From JACCZR01 sp035296565 (GTDB lineage: Bacteria > Actinomycetota > Thermoleophilia > Solirubrobacterales > Thermoleophilaceae): 64,000 nt of DNA. The stretch is taken from positions 62,001-126,000 of the forward strand of contig DATHAQ010000041.1 in NCBI GenBank assembly GCA_035296565.1. Reading direction: 5' to 3'. Below the pieces are notes generated by a model, which saw only the letters and a list, made by a program, of their open reading frames with translations, had not been told where the DNA came from and searched no databases. Shown here in pieces: positions 26,386-34,605 of the stretch (position 1 is the first letter of the stretch; each line of letters opens with the position of its first letter). Made by a program: the position numbers and the translations under genes.

Positions 26386-26401
26386 ATCAATCTAGTTTGA
26401 T
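26386..26401. promoter_or_regulatory. ArsR-type operator upstream of the arsR-arsC fusion
   Basis: ATCAATCTAGTTTGAT is a perfect inverted repeat of ATCAA/TTGAT around a 6-base centre, four bases before the fusion-gene start. It is AT-rich in an otherwise very GC-rich setting, and ATCAA-N6-TTGAT is the usual form of ArsR-family operators. Confidence 0.75.
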
Positions 26402-26616
26402 GCGTCATGCCGAGCCAGATTCCGAGGCGGGGGTGCTCGGCACGCATCTCCTTTGGCGACTGGCGGCGGTTCTCGCGGTGACATCCGCGACGCGGCGACC
26501 GCCGACCCTGGACCTGGCCGCCGCCTCCTACGACGAAGGAAAGCGCGTGTGCGCCTTCTCCCCCCTCAGCAGCTCCTCACGGCGGCTACCCAGCCCCGCG
26601 ACTTGCTGTCTCGTGT

Positions 26617-27357
26617 TCAGCTCTCCGGGTACTCGTCCTTGCGCCAGGCGCGCGGCTCCTCCGGCTGCGGCTTCGGCGTCCGGTCGAGCAGGAACGAGCT
26701 GTAGGTGGTGACGAACCGGTCCGGTGCCTGGACCGTGTACGTGTGATACACGGTGCCGTTCTCGCGCGCGAAGGCCAAGAAGGTCGGCGCCTCACACAGG
26801 CCGTCCTTGAGGTGCGCCCCCACCTGTTGTGACCACTCCCGCAGCCACTCGGGCGGGTTTGCGACCATCTCCTGGATCTCCGGGATCTGCTCGGTTTGCT
26901 CCGGGGTCAGGGCAAGCCCGAAGTCCCAGGGGAAGTCGGTCTCGTGGGTCGAGACGTACGGGAACGTCCAGCCCATCCGCTCCTTGTAGGCGGTCAACCG
27001 GTCGATGGGCGCGCGCGAGAAGCAGATCAGCGTCACGTCGCGGTGGTTCAGGTGCACGCGCGTCGGGTCGAGCTCGTCCCCGACGTTGGTGCAGCCCGGG
27101 CAGGCGCCAGCCTCGTAGTCGGGCCCGTACATGATGTTGTAGGCCAAGAGCTGCGAGCGGCCGTCGAAGAGCTCGGCGAGCGTCTTCTTCCCGTCCTGGG
27201 TGTCGAACTCGTACTCCTTCTCCACCGGTACCCACGGAAGCTCGCGTCGCCTATCGGCGGCCTTGCGCCCCAGCTCGGCGTGCTCGGCCTCGAGCTTCGC
27301 TAGCTCGTCGCGAGCTGCTTGCCACTCCTCGCGGGTACCCACGTTGTGCTCGGTCAT
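26617..27357 (-). CDS. DUF899 thioredoxin-like protein, paralogue 1
   Basis: 246 aa from the ATG preceded by GAAGGGAG. Begins NVGTREEWQAARDELAKLEAE, then PWVPVEKEYEFDTQDGKKTL, LFDGRSQLLAYNIMYGPDYE, CPGCTNVGDEL and HLNHRDVTLICFSRAPIDRL. DUF899 proteins have a thioredoxin-like fold; the Cys pair CxxC sits at the expected redox position, but no reaction is established. Two more paralogues lie within 7 kb on the same strand. Confidence 0.9.
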   Translation of the reverse strand: MTEHNVGTREEWQAARDELAKLEAEHAELGRKAADRRRELPWVPVEKEYEFDTQDGKKTLAELFDGRSQLLAYNIMYGPDYEAGACPGCTNVGDELDPTRVHLNHRDVTLICFSRAPIDRLTAYKERMGWTFPYVSTHETDFPWDFGLALTPEQTEQIPEIQEMVANPPEWLREWSQQVGAHLKDGLCEAPTFLAFARENGTVYHTYTVQAPDRFVTTYSSFLLDRTPKPQPEEPRAWRKDEYPES

Positions 27358-27545
27358 TGCACTCCCTTCTGCAGCCTGTGTGTGCAATGTAGACCAGGCT
27401 GGGCGGCGGAAGTCATCGGTCGCCCGGAGGGGAGAGAGCGCGGGTCAATGGCCCCCACCTTCTCCTGCGACATCGCCCGCCCAGTATCCCGGCCAAGGTG
27501 GGGGAGGCGACTCGAGCCTTCGCCCCCGTAGACCGCCCAGATCGA

Positions 27546-28157
27546 CTACGAGCGCCCGGTCGCCGATTGGGCCATCAGGCCGATGGCGATGTTGTCCGAG
27601 TTCGAGTACGCGTAGCGCGAGCCGGGGGGGAACTCGAGCGGCTTATCGCGCACGAAGTCGAGGATGCGGTCCGGGGCGACGAAGCGGTGCGGGTCGCGGT
27701 TGAGGAAGGCCTGGAGGTCGGGGTCGGTCGTGTAGTTGGGCAGGCCGCTGGTGTGGTTGAGCAGCTGGCGCAGGGTCACGCCGTGCCACGCGGACGGCAG
27801 GCTCGGTACGCGTTGGCCGATGGTGTCGTTCAGCCGCAGCTGGCCACGCTCCACCAACCGCAGCGCTACCGCGCCGTTGTAGGCCTTGCTAACGCTGGCC
27901 AGGCGCATGTGGTCGGTACTGCGCCAGCGGCGCTGCGTGCCCAGGACGGCGCGCCCTCCGTCGATGTAGACCTTGCGCCTGCCGCGCTGCAGGGTGATGG
28001 AGGTCGCAGGTGGCCCGGTGGGCATCGCGAGCAGCCGATTGGCCTCGCGCTCGAGGGCCGCTTTGGCGCGCGCGTAGGGCCCGGCTTGTGCCGCGGGCGC
28101 GATCACACCGAGAGCCGCGATTGCCGTGAGCGGGACGAGAAGGCCTGCTCGGCTCAT
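27546..28157 (-). pseudogene. Serine hydrolase (beta-lactamase/D-alanyl-D-alanine carboxypeptidase type), 3'-truncated
   Basis: About 203 aa with a signal peptide (AAQA cleavage). SxxK is present in LASVSKAYNG and the second motif in YAYSNSDN. The chain then stops within about 17 residues (IGLMAQSATGRS), whereas class C-like serine hydrolases continue for another 130-200 residues and need the HxG motif. Active-site completion is therefore lost. Likely a decayed gene; a short natural variant is less likely. Confidence 0.7.
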
Positions 28158-28317
28158 GCGGGCGCACCCTACGCCGGGGGGCCCTGGCAACAAATGGCCA
28201 CGGGAGGCACCGCGTCGGGGTCAAGACCAAGTAGGAGCGCTCGGCCCCGGCGGTGCACCGCTAGACCGACGCCTCGAGGAGTCCACGGACTGCGTCTGGC
28301 GGAGTAGCGTCGCCGTC

Positions 28318-29523
28318 GTGCCACTCGCCGACCCGTCCGCGCTGCGCAGGCAGATCGACCGCCTTGTGCCCTCGCGGCCGTTCCGGGTCGAGTTCTGGGA
28401 CGGGGTCCCTCTCCCGGCCACAGCGGAGGATGGCCCGACGTTCAGCTTGCGGTCTCCCCGCGCGATCGCCCATGTGCTTAGGGCGCCTGGTCAGCTGGGC
28501 CTGGGCCGCGCCTACGTCGCGGGTGATTTGGAGGTCGATGACCTCGATGCCGTGATGCAAGTGCTGGACCGCTGGAAGCCCGAGCCGATCGCGCCGCGCG
28601 AGCGTTTGAGGTTGCTCGCCGCCGCCATCCGCGCCTGCGGGGCGACTCTTCCCCCGGCTCCTCCGGCTGCCGAGCTGCGCCCGCGTGGCGCGCGTCACAG
28701 CAAGGAACGCGATCGGCGCTCGGTGCGCCACCACTACGACGTGTCGAACGAGTTCTTCGAGCTGTTTCTGGGGAAGTCGATGACCTACAGCTGCGCGATC
28801 TTCTCCCGGGGGGCGGGGGACCTGGAAGCCGCTCAGGAGGCCAAGCACGAGCTGGTCTGCGCCAAGCTCGGGCTGGACAAGGGCGACCGGGTACTCGACG
28901 TGGGCTGCGGCTGGGGCAGCTTTGCGCTACACGCCGCCGGCCGTCACGGCGTCAGGGTCACCGGCGTGACGCTGTCCGAACCGCAGGCGCGGCTGGCCCG
29001 CACCAGGGCCGACGCCGCCGGGCTGGCCGAGCTCGTGGACATCCGCGTGCTCGACTACCGCGATCTGGCCGGCGAGCGTTTCGATGCCATCGCAAGCATC
29101 GGCATGGTCGAGCACGTGGGAGCAGAGCAGATCGACGTCTACGCGCGCGGGCTTGCGGATCTGTTGGCGCCCGGCGGCCGGCTGCTCAACCACGGCATCG
29201 CGCGCCTTCGCCACACCGACCCCGAGGCAGGGCCGTTCTCCGAGCGCTACGTGTTTCCCGACGCCGAGCCCCTGCACCTGTCGCGTGTTCAGCTGGCCCT
29301 CGAGCGAGCCGGGTTCGAGGTGCACCACGTCGAGGACTTCCGGGATGACTACTCGGAAACGCTGCGCCACTGGGCCGCGCGCCTGGACGAGCATCTCGAT
29401 GAGGCTCGGCGCCTGGCCGGCTCCGACCGGGTGCGCGTATGGCGGCTCTACCTGCGGGCCGCACGAAATGGCTTCGAGACGGGCTTCACGTCGATCTTCC
29501 AGGTGCGCGCACAACGCACCTGA
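28318..29523 (+). CDS. Cyclopropane-fatty-acyl-phospholipid synthase family methyltransferase
   Basis: About 401 aa from GTG. N-terminal lipid-binding segment, then RRSVRHHYDVSNEFFELFLG and MTYSCAIF (typical CFA signature), SAM motif VLDVGCGWGSFALHAA, and SIGMVEHVGAEQIDVYA, where the Glu and His are characteristic of the active site. In actinobacteria such enzymes make cyclopropane, tuberculostearic or other methyl-branched lipids. Longer in-frame N-terminal sequence overlaps the serine hydrolase promoter region and was rejected. Confidence 0.9.
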   Translation: MPLADPSALRRQIDRLVPSRPFRVEFWDGVPLPATAEDGPTFSLRSPRAIAHVLRAPGQLGLGRAYVAGDLEVDDLDAVMQVLDRWKPEPIAPRERLRLLAAAIRACGATLPPAPPAAELRPRGARHSKERDRRSVRHHYDVSNEFFELFLGKSMTYSCAIFSRGAGDLEAAQEAKHELVCAKLGLDKGDRVLDVGCGWGSFALHAAGRHGVRVTGVTLSEPQARLARTRADAAGLAELVDIRVLDYRDLAGERFDAIASIGMVEHVGAEQIDVYARGLADLLAPGGRLLNHGIARLRHTDPEAGPFSERYVFPDAEPLHLSRVQLALERAGFEVHHVEDFRDDYSETLRHWAARLDEHLDEARRLAGSDRVRVWRLYLRAARNGFETGFTSIFQVRAQRT

Positions 29524-29563
29524 CGGACGGCAATGCGCGCGAGCCTCGTTTAGGGTCTCGCGC

Positions 29564-30601
29564 GTGTCCGGCCGCGGATCAGCGCAGACGGCGGGACCGA
29601 AGGAGGAAGGCCGCACGGAACGCCCGGGTCCCGCGAGCCCTCGGGAGGGCCGGGGCCGACCGCGCGGGCGCGGAGTCATGCTCGCCCTGTGGTGGGCGCT
29701 TCCGCTGCTCGTGCTGGCGTGGGCGCTTCACGAGGCCTTCGACCTCGGCGGCGCCGGCGCGCATACATTCTTCCGTGCCTGGGTGAACGGGGCCGTGCTG
29801 TGGGGGGCGGCGGCCCTGTGCGCGGCCGGGGCGCTGAACGAGGAGCGGGGCCGCCTTGCTTGGCTGCTGATCGCCGTCGCGATCGCATGCTGGGCGCTCG
29901 GCGACACGATCTGGACGGTTCGCTTCGAGGACGCGCAGGACGTCCCGGTGACCAGCATCTCGGATGTCTTCAGCCTCGCCTGGTATCCGCTCGTGATCGT
30001 CGCGCTCGCGCTGCTCGTGCGCGACCGCGTGCCGAGGTTCGAGCTGCACCGCTGGATCGACGGCGTCATCGTGACGCTGTTCGTCGCCACACCCTGGGTG
30101 GCGCTGTTCCTGCAACCGACCTTCGACCACACCACCGCGTCCTCACTCGGCAAGGCGGTGGAGGTCGCCTACGTCTTGGGCGATGCGATCCTCGTTGGTG
30201 CGGTGGTGGGCGTGGGTGCCCTGATGGCATGGAGGCCCGGGCGAATGTGGCTGCTGCTCGGGATCGGGCTCGGGGTGCTCGCGATCTCCGATGCCGCCTA
30301 CTCGACGCAGGTCCTGCAGCACGCCTACCACGCAGGCGGCGGGTTCGACGTCGCCTGGGCGGCGGGCACGCTGCTCATCGCCGTCGCCGCGTGGCAGCCT
30401 CACCCCGGGCATGTGCACCAGCCGCCGGCGTTCGGGTGGCGCGCGATCGCGCTGCCGGTCGCCGCGCAGCTGCTCGCAATCGCGATCCAGCTCTACGGCT
30501 ATTTCGACGAACTGCCGAACTCCGAGCGCGTGCTGACAATCGTCGTCCTGCTGATCGCGACTGTGCAGATCACCATCGCGCGCCCGCGGGCCCCCGGCTG
30601 A
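29564..30601 (+). CDS. Stand-alone multi-TM sensor-type membrane protein, no output domain
   Basis: 345 aa from GTG, or 307 aa from an internal ATG at 29678. After a polar N-terminal 40 residues there are nine to ten membrane helices, with conserved acidic positions such as WALGDTIWTVRFED and LGDAILVGAV. This layout is like the membrane sensory half of GGDEF or histidine kinase proteins in related actinobacteria. It ends right after the last helix (ATVQITIARPRAPG), so the cytoplasmic effector is missing. Either a natural stand-alone sensor or a truncated gene. Confidence 0.6.
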   Translation: MSGRGSAQTAGPKEEGRTERPGPASPREGRGRPRGRGVMLALWWALPLLVLAWALHEAFDLGGAGAHTFFRAWVNGAVLWGAAALCAAGALNEERGRLAWLLIAVAIACWALGDTIWTVRFEDAQDVPVTSISDVFSLAWYPLVIVALALLVRDRVPRFELHRWIDGVIVTLFVATPWVALFLQPTFDHTTASSLGKAVEVAYVLGDAILVGAVVGVGALMAWRPGRMWLLLGIGLGVLAISDAAYSTQVLQHAYHAGGGFDVAWAAGTLLIAVAAWQPHPGHVHQPPAFGWRAIALPVAAQLLAIAIQLYGYFDELPNSERVLTIVVLLIATVQITIARPRAPG

Positions 30602-30610
30602 CCCTACGGC

Positions 30611-30770
30611 CTAGATCCCGGCGATCTCGCCCAGGTGGCGGCGCGCCTGCATCGCGTAGTCAGCGGGTGCGCCTTCGCGGCGTCCTGCTCGGCCTCCATC
30701 ACGAGCCATCCCTCGAAGCCCGCCTCGTCGAGGGCGGCGGTTCGTTCGCCAAGCTACCGCTCCCAATCGA
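30611..30770 (-). pseudogene. 3' remnant of a xylose-isomerase-like TIM-barrel (IolE/inosose-type) gene
   Basis: Translated on the minus strand, the stretch reads DEAGFEGWLVMEAEQDAAKA and HPL, then after a one-base shift DYAMQARRHLGEIAGI and a stop. This is the C-terminal signature of sugar phosphate isomerase/epimerase family proteins of the inositol-catabolism type. The rest of the gene is absent: the next sequence upstream belongs to the cysteine hydrolase. Decayed by deletion and frameshift. Confidence 0.65.
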
Positions 30771-30832
30771 CGGGTGAAGCCGCGCTCCGCGCTGGAAAGC
30801 GGAGCACGGTCCGGGGCAGCGCGGTCGAGACT

Positions 30833-31909
30833 TCAGCGACTGCCGACGGCTGGACCTTGGCCGAGTCCGCCACCTGCGCGGGCGTGCCGCCGGAGGCCCG
30901 GCCAGCTCTCGATTGGATCGGTCGAGCGCACGACGTGCATGCCCGCAGCTGCGTAGCGCTCGAAGGCGGCGTCCGCTTCGTCGGTGTAGTCGGCGACGCC
31001 GGGCACCACGACCGGTGACGTGCAGTCCTCGAGTAGATAGGTGCGCTCGGCAAGCCGCGCCCGCACGTCGTCGTCCTCCAGAAGGTCGTCGATGGTCCAC
31101 GCCAGGCAGTGGCTCTTCGCCTGGCCGGCAACGATCACGGCATCGAACGCGAGCAGCTTGGAGACCAGCTCGATGTTCCTCTTCGCGAGGGGATCGCCGT
31201 CTGGTCCCTCGGTCACCTCGGGGCCGAGCATCGAGTAGTGCTCGGTGAGCGGGTTATCGCCCTTGACCTGGAATTCGGGCCGGCTGTGCCGGGCGATGCC
31301 GTGGAAGAAGATGGCTTCCTCGACCGCGGAGACCAGGGCGTGGCCGATGCCGCCGAGCACGGCGTGGTAGGGCCAGATGGTCAGCTCGTACTTCCCGCCC
31401 TCGGCCAGCCGCCGGGTGTAGTCGGCCAGGTGACGCTTCGCGTAGTCGATGTCGAGCCCGAGGGCCTCGGCAACCGCGGTGTTCAGCGTCCACCGGCCAG
31501 CCGCGACGTCATCGACCGAGATGAGCGTGTGCGGCGCCGGATGATTGCCGTGCTCGTCGACGAACCAGATCGCGTGGAACACCTGCATCGCATGGTGGGT
31601 ATCGAGGCTCGGGAAGATCTGCGTGATCGAGCCAAGGTTGCGGTAGACGAACTCGCACAGGCGACGATTGTCGTCAACCGCGCCCGAGCCGGAGCGCCCG
31701 GCGACGAAGAGCTCGAAGCCTGGGATGCAGAACGTGTTCTGGAGGTCGACGCCGAGGAGGCAGACGCGAAAGGCATCGTTGGCGGCAGGGCCGAGGCCGT
31801 GCTCGTCGGCCCAACCGGGCGCCTCGCGGGCGCGGTCCTCGTAAGGGACCCGCCAGATTTCGTCGACACGGTTTGGGTCGAAGTGGGCCGGCAGCGGAAG
31901 CTCATGCAT
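30833..31909 (-). CDS. Isochorismatase/nicotinamidase-like cysteine hydrolase
   Basis: 358 aa. [19 protein letters not shown] contains the catalytic Asp, the central [20 protein letters not shown] supplies the Lys-like and metal positions, and [18 protein letters not shown] carries the Cys nucleophile. Isochorismatase-fold hydrolases act on isochorismate, nicotinamide or N-carbamoyl amides; specificity unknown. The protein is longer than typical family members (about 200). The last 20 residues ([12 protein letters not shown]...) are low-complexity and may be a frameshifted tail next to a degraded region. Confidence 0.75.
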   Translation of the reverse strand: MHELPLPAHFDPNRVDEIWRVPYEDRAREAPGWADEHGLGPAANDAFRVCLLGVDLQNTFCIPGFELFVAGRSGSGAVDDNRRLCEFVYRNLGSITQIFPSLDTHHAMQVFHAIWFVDEHGNHPAPHTLISVDDVAAGRWTLNTAVAEALGLDIDYAKRHLADYTRRLAEGGKYELTIWPYHAVLGGIGHALVSAVEEAIFFHGIARHSRPEFQVKGDNPLTEHYSMLGPEVTEGPDGDPLAKRNIELVSKLLAFDAVIVAGQAKSHCLAWTIDDLLEDDDVRARLAERTYLLEDCTSPVVVPGVADYTDEADAAFERYAAAGMHVVRSTDPIESWPGLRRHARAGGGLGQGPAVGSR

Positions 31910-31962
31910 CGCCTCCGAAGTTTCGCAATCACGGGAGGACGCGGGTCGGGCCAGCGCGCCGC

Positions 31963-32685
31963 TCAGTCATAGCTCAGCTGCTCGTCCCACATCGGACGTC
32001 CCTCCGGGGTGAGGTCGAAGAGGTTCCAGAGCGGCTCGAGCGAGCCCACGTGCCGTGGGTCCTGGCCGGGCTCGGTGGGCGCGTACAGCAGCTCCGAGGA
32101 CCAGAAGTGCCGGATCGTCGCGCCGTCGCGGTGAAAGACGTTCAGCATCGGCCGCTGATGTCCCTCGGCGGTCTCGCCGTGGTAGTCGCGCTTGAAGCTG
32201 GTGCCCGACGAAGAGAGGAGCGGCAGGCGCCGCCACCCCCGCTCGCGGGCGAAGCCGAGAACCCGCTCGAGCGGAGCATCCGCGACGACGGCGAAGTTGA
32301 CGTTCTGCTGTGCGTGCTCCATCGCCCCGTCGAGTTGGTCGAGCAGGGCCGTGCAGGAGGGGCAGGGGGTCTCAGCTAGCGGCAGGTCGGCGGTGGCGCC
32401 GTCTTGGGCCCCGGGACGCTCGTCGCCCGGGTCGCGCGGGAACATGAAGTTGTAGATCGCCAGCGAGTCCTTGCTCCCTTCGAACAGTTCGGACAGCCGG
32501 ACCTCGGCGGGGGTGCCGTCAGTGCCAGAGCCGTGGAACACATAGTCGTCGGGCACCACGGCTCCGGGCGGCAGCGCACGTCTCTCGGCGGCGACTGCTT
32601 CCGTGGCCCGGCGCAGCTCGGCCTCACGAGCGAGCAGCCTGTCGCGTGCGGCGCGGTACTCGGGTGATTCGTTGGGAAAGTGCAT
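31963..32685 (-). CDS. DUF899 thioredoxin-like protein, paralogue 2 (divergent)
   Basis: 240 aa. Same overall layout as the other two DUF899 proteins ([19 protein letters not shown], then [19 protein letters not shown]), with a [11 protein letters not shown] site and [21 protein letters not shown]. Unlike the others it has [14 protein letters not shown] variation at the front and a [17 protein letters not shown] end, so it is the most diverged. Thioredoxin-like fold by family; reaction unknown. Confidence 0.85.
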   Translation of the reverse strand: MHFPNESPEYRAARDRLLAREAELRRATEAVAAERRALPPGAVVPDDYVFHGSGTDGTPAEVRLSELFEGSKDSLAIYNFMFPRDPGDERPGAQDGATADLPLAETPCPSCTALLDQLDGAMEHAQQNVNFAVVADAPLERVLGFARERGWRRLPLLSSSGTSFKRDYHGETAEGHQRPMLNVFHRDGATIRHFWSSELLYAPTEPGQDPRHVGSLEPLWNLFDLTPEGRPMWDEQLSYD

Positions 32686-32877
32686 CGGCTGGAACTATCC
32701 CGGACGATGGGCGACCTGTCGTCTGACCTTGACCGAGGAAGAGCGCACTGGTCACTCGGCAAGTTGGGTTGCAGGCCCACGCTAGGCGCGCGGAGGCCAG
32801 CTGCTAATAGTTCCGTCTCCAGCGAAGGGACTGAGCGCTGTCGCCAAACGGCAGGGCCAGGACCGAAAGGAGTTGCA

Positions 32878-32988
32878 ATGCGCGCCGACCTACGACGGGT
32901 TCGCCCGGACGGGAGATCCGCGGTAAACAGCCGCGGAGGCAGGGCAGGGTTCGCGGTGTTGAGTGAGGACGGTGAGGCCTCACCATGA
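32878..32988 (+). CDS. Possible small protein, 36 aa
   Basis: ATG preceded by AAAGGAG at 5 bases spacing, an unusually good ribosome site for a gap region. Product MRADLRRVRPDGRSAVNSRG... ends in acidic residues. No family recognised. Its stop overlaps the next ATG (ATGA), as in translationally coupled genes. Coding status unproven. Confidence 0.35.
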   Translation: MRADLRRVRPDGRSAVNSRGGRAGFAVLSEDGEASP

Positions 32989-33203
32989 CTGAGCACCGGG
33001 CCAGACGGGACGTAGTCAGGGCGGTCTTGGAAGCGCGGGGTGCCGAGAGGTACTTGCGAGCCCAGCGCGAGGCGCGGCGTGGAGACCGACGCAGGCGCAA
33101 CGGGAACCGTCGCGGAGTTCCCGATGAGGGCGGGACCCGCTTTCAGCAGCGGCCGTCCGGCCTGGCCGGGCGAGTCGGACGGATGCTCAGGCCGTTCGGG
33201 TAG
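32985..33203 (+). CDS. Possible small basic protein, 72 aa
   Basis: Starts at the ATG that overlaps the preceding stop. Very Arg-rich (RRGDRRRRNGNRRG), which is also what non-coding GC-rich sequence tends to give, so the coding claim rests only on the overlap and ribosome site of its partner. Confidence 0.3.
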   Translation: MTEHRARRDVVRAVLEARGAERYLRAQREARRGDRRRRNGNRRGVPDEGGTRFQQRPSGLAGRVGRMLRPFG

Positions 33204-33246
33204 TTCGTCTTCACATGAGACGACCCCCACTCCTCTTCGAGTGGTT

Positions 33247-33972
33247 CTAGTACTCGTCGTGGCGGCGGAGCCAGACGGGCTGCGAGCCGGCCTCGTTGCG
33301 CCCCATCGGCGTCCGGTCGAGCAGGAAGTAGTAACCCATGGTGGGCTCGAGTCCTCGCGCTGTGGTCACGTAGGTGCGGTAGACGGCGCCGTCTGAGAGC
33401 GTGTAGGCGCTCAGCCCCGGGCCCTCGGTCACGTATCCCGCGACGTCCGTGCCGGATGCCTCGGCCATCTGCTCGACCGTCGGGGGAATCTCGCCCTCCA
33501 GGAACGGCCGCAGCTCCTCCTCCGTGTGCATGAAGCCGAGGTCGCGGTTGAAGTCGCTGCCGGCGCTCGAGACCCAGTCGATGCTCCAGCCCATCCGCCT
33601 CTTGTACGCCTGGAGCTTCTCGAGCGGGGCCCGTGAGGCGAGCAGCATGGTCACGTCTCGCGCCCTGAGGTGGACTGCGTTCGGCTCGATGTTGTCCGCA
33701 ATCGACGAGCAGACGGTGCAGCCCGCCTCATAGGCGGGGCCGAACATGAAGTGGTAGATGAGCAGCTGGGAGCGTCCGTCGAAGAGCTGCTCCAGAGTCT
33801 TGGTTCCCTCGTCGGTCTCGAAGCTGTACTCCTTCTCGACGGGCACCCAGGGCAGCTCCCTTCGCTTCTTCGCGAGCTCATCGTTGCGCCGGGTGAGCTC
33901 CTTCTCCTCCGCCAACAGCGCGTCGCGTGCGGCCTGCCATTCCTCGCGGGTTCCGACCTTGCGGTTCGTCAT
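33247..33972 (-). CDS. DUF899 thioredoxin-like protein, paralogue 3
   Basis: 241 aa from ATG with AAGGAG at 7 bases spacing. Very similar to paralogue 1 at the N-terminus (KVGTREEWQAARDALLAEEK; PWVPVEKEYSFETDEGTKTL; LFDGRSQLLIYHFMFGPAYE), with CTVCSSIADNI at the Cys site and a WSIDWVSSAGSDFNRDL segment. Closest relative in the window is paralogue 1, suggesting a duplication. Function unknown. Confidence 0.9.
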   Translation of the reverse strand: MTNRKVGTREEWQAARDALLAEEKELTRRNDELAKKRRELPWVPVEKEYSFETDEGTKTLEQLFDGRSQLLIYHFMFGPAYEAGCTVCSSIADNIEPNAVHLRARDVTMLLASRAPLEKLQAYKRRMGWSIDWVSSAGSDFNRDLGFMHTEEELRPFLEGEIPPTVEQMAEASGTDVAGYVTEGPGLSAYTLSDGAVYRTYVTTARGLEPTMGYYFLLDRTPMGRNEAGSQPVWLRRHDEY

Positions 33973-34126
33973 CACATTGCTCCTTGGGTCTTGCGGTCGT
34001 GAACCCATGGTGACGACCGTGCCGGGACAGGGGCGATCCGGGGAGCCGTTTGTCACGACCATGCGCCTCGATGCACGGCTCTTGCTCAGCGCATAGGCTG
34101 GCCCAAAGATCGACAGGGAGGATGGG

Positions 34127-34411
34127 ATGGCACTTGCACGTGTCGTGGCCTTCGAGGGCGTCAGCAAGGACCGGATGGACGAGATGGACCGCGAAATGCG
34201 CGACAGCGAGCCGCCGGACGGAGTGCCGGCGAAAGAGATCGTCGTGCTCCACGATCCCGAGGCCGAGAAGTCGCTCGTTGTCCTCTTCTTCGACTCGGAG
34301 GACGACTACCAGCGCGGCGACGAGGCGCTGAGTGCAATGCCGGCCGATGACACGCCTGGGCGGCGCACGTCGGTCACGAAATACCATGTCGCGGCCCGTA
34401 TGACGGCCTAG
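34127..34411 (+). CDS. Small ABM-like (dimeric alpha-beta barrel) protein
   Basis: 94 aa after a good site (GGGAGG). RVVAFEGVSKDRMDEMDREM, then VLHDPEAEKSLVVLFFDSED and RTSVTKYHVAARM: one beta-alpha-beta-beta unit of the ferredoxin-like antibiotic-monooxygenase-type fold. No catalytic residues known. Separated from neighbours, so probably its own transcript. Confidence 0.65.
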   Translation: MALARVVAFEGVSKDRMDEMDREMRDSEPPDGVPAKEIVVLHDPEAEKSLVVLFFDSEDDYQRGDEALSAMPADDTPGRRTSVTKYHVAARMTA

Positions 34412-34605
34412 CCACCTCGTGCGCTTGGGCGCTACGGGTCCGCGCCCAGGCGTCGCCAAGGCGCGGTCGTGTCGGCACCCTTGGACGCCGACGTAATGGC
34501 CGGTTCGTTGGGGGGGTTGCGGGAGTAGGGCTGCAACCGGCTCGGCTCCTTGACCGCGGCCGTATTCTTTCGCGTTCGGCGGGAGGTGCCGAGGAGGGAG
34601 CGAAT

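Larger units (their letters stand above)
32686..33246. other. Intergenic region with a possible pair of small genes
   Basis: No known protein is encoded between two DUF899 genes. One 36-codon frame with a good AAAGGAG site, followed by an ATGA-overlapping 72-codon frame, is listed separately. The remainder shows nothing I can identify. A short hairpin CCACTC-CTCTTC-GAGTGG (33227-33244) sits at the end, between convergent genes, and might be a weak terminator. Confidence 0.4.
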
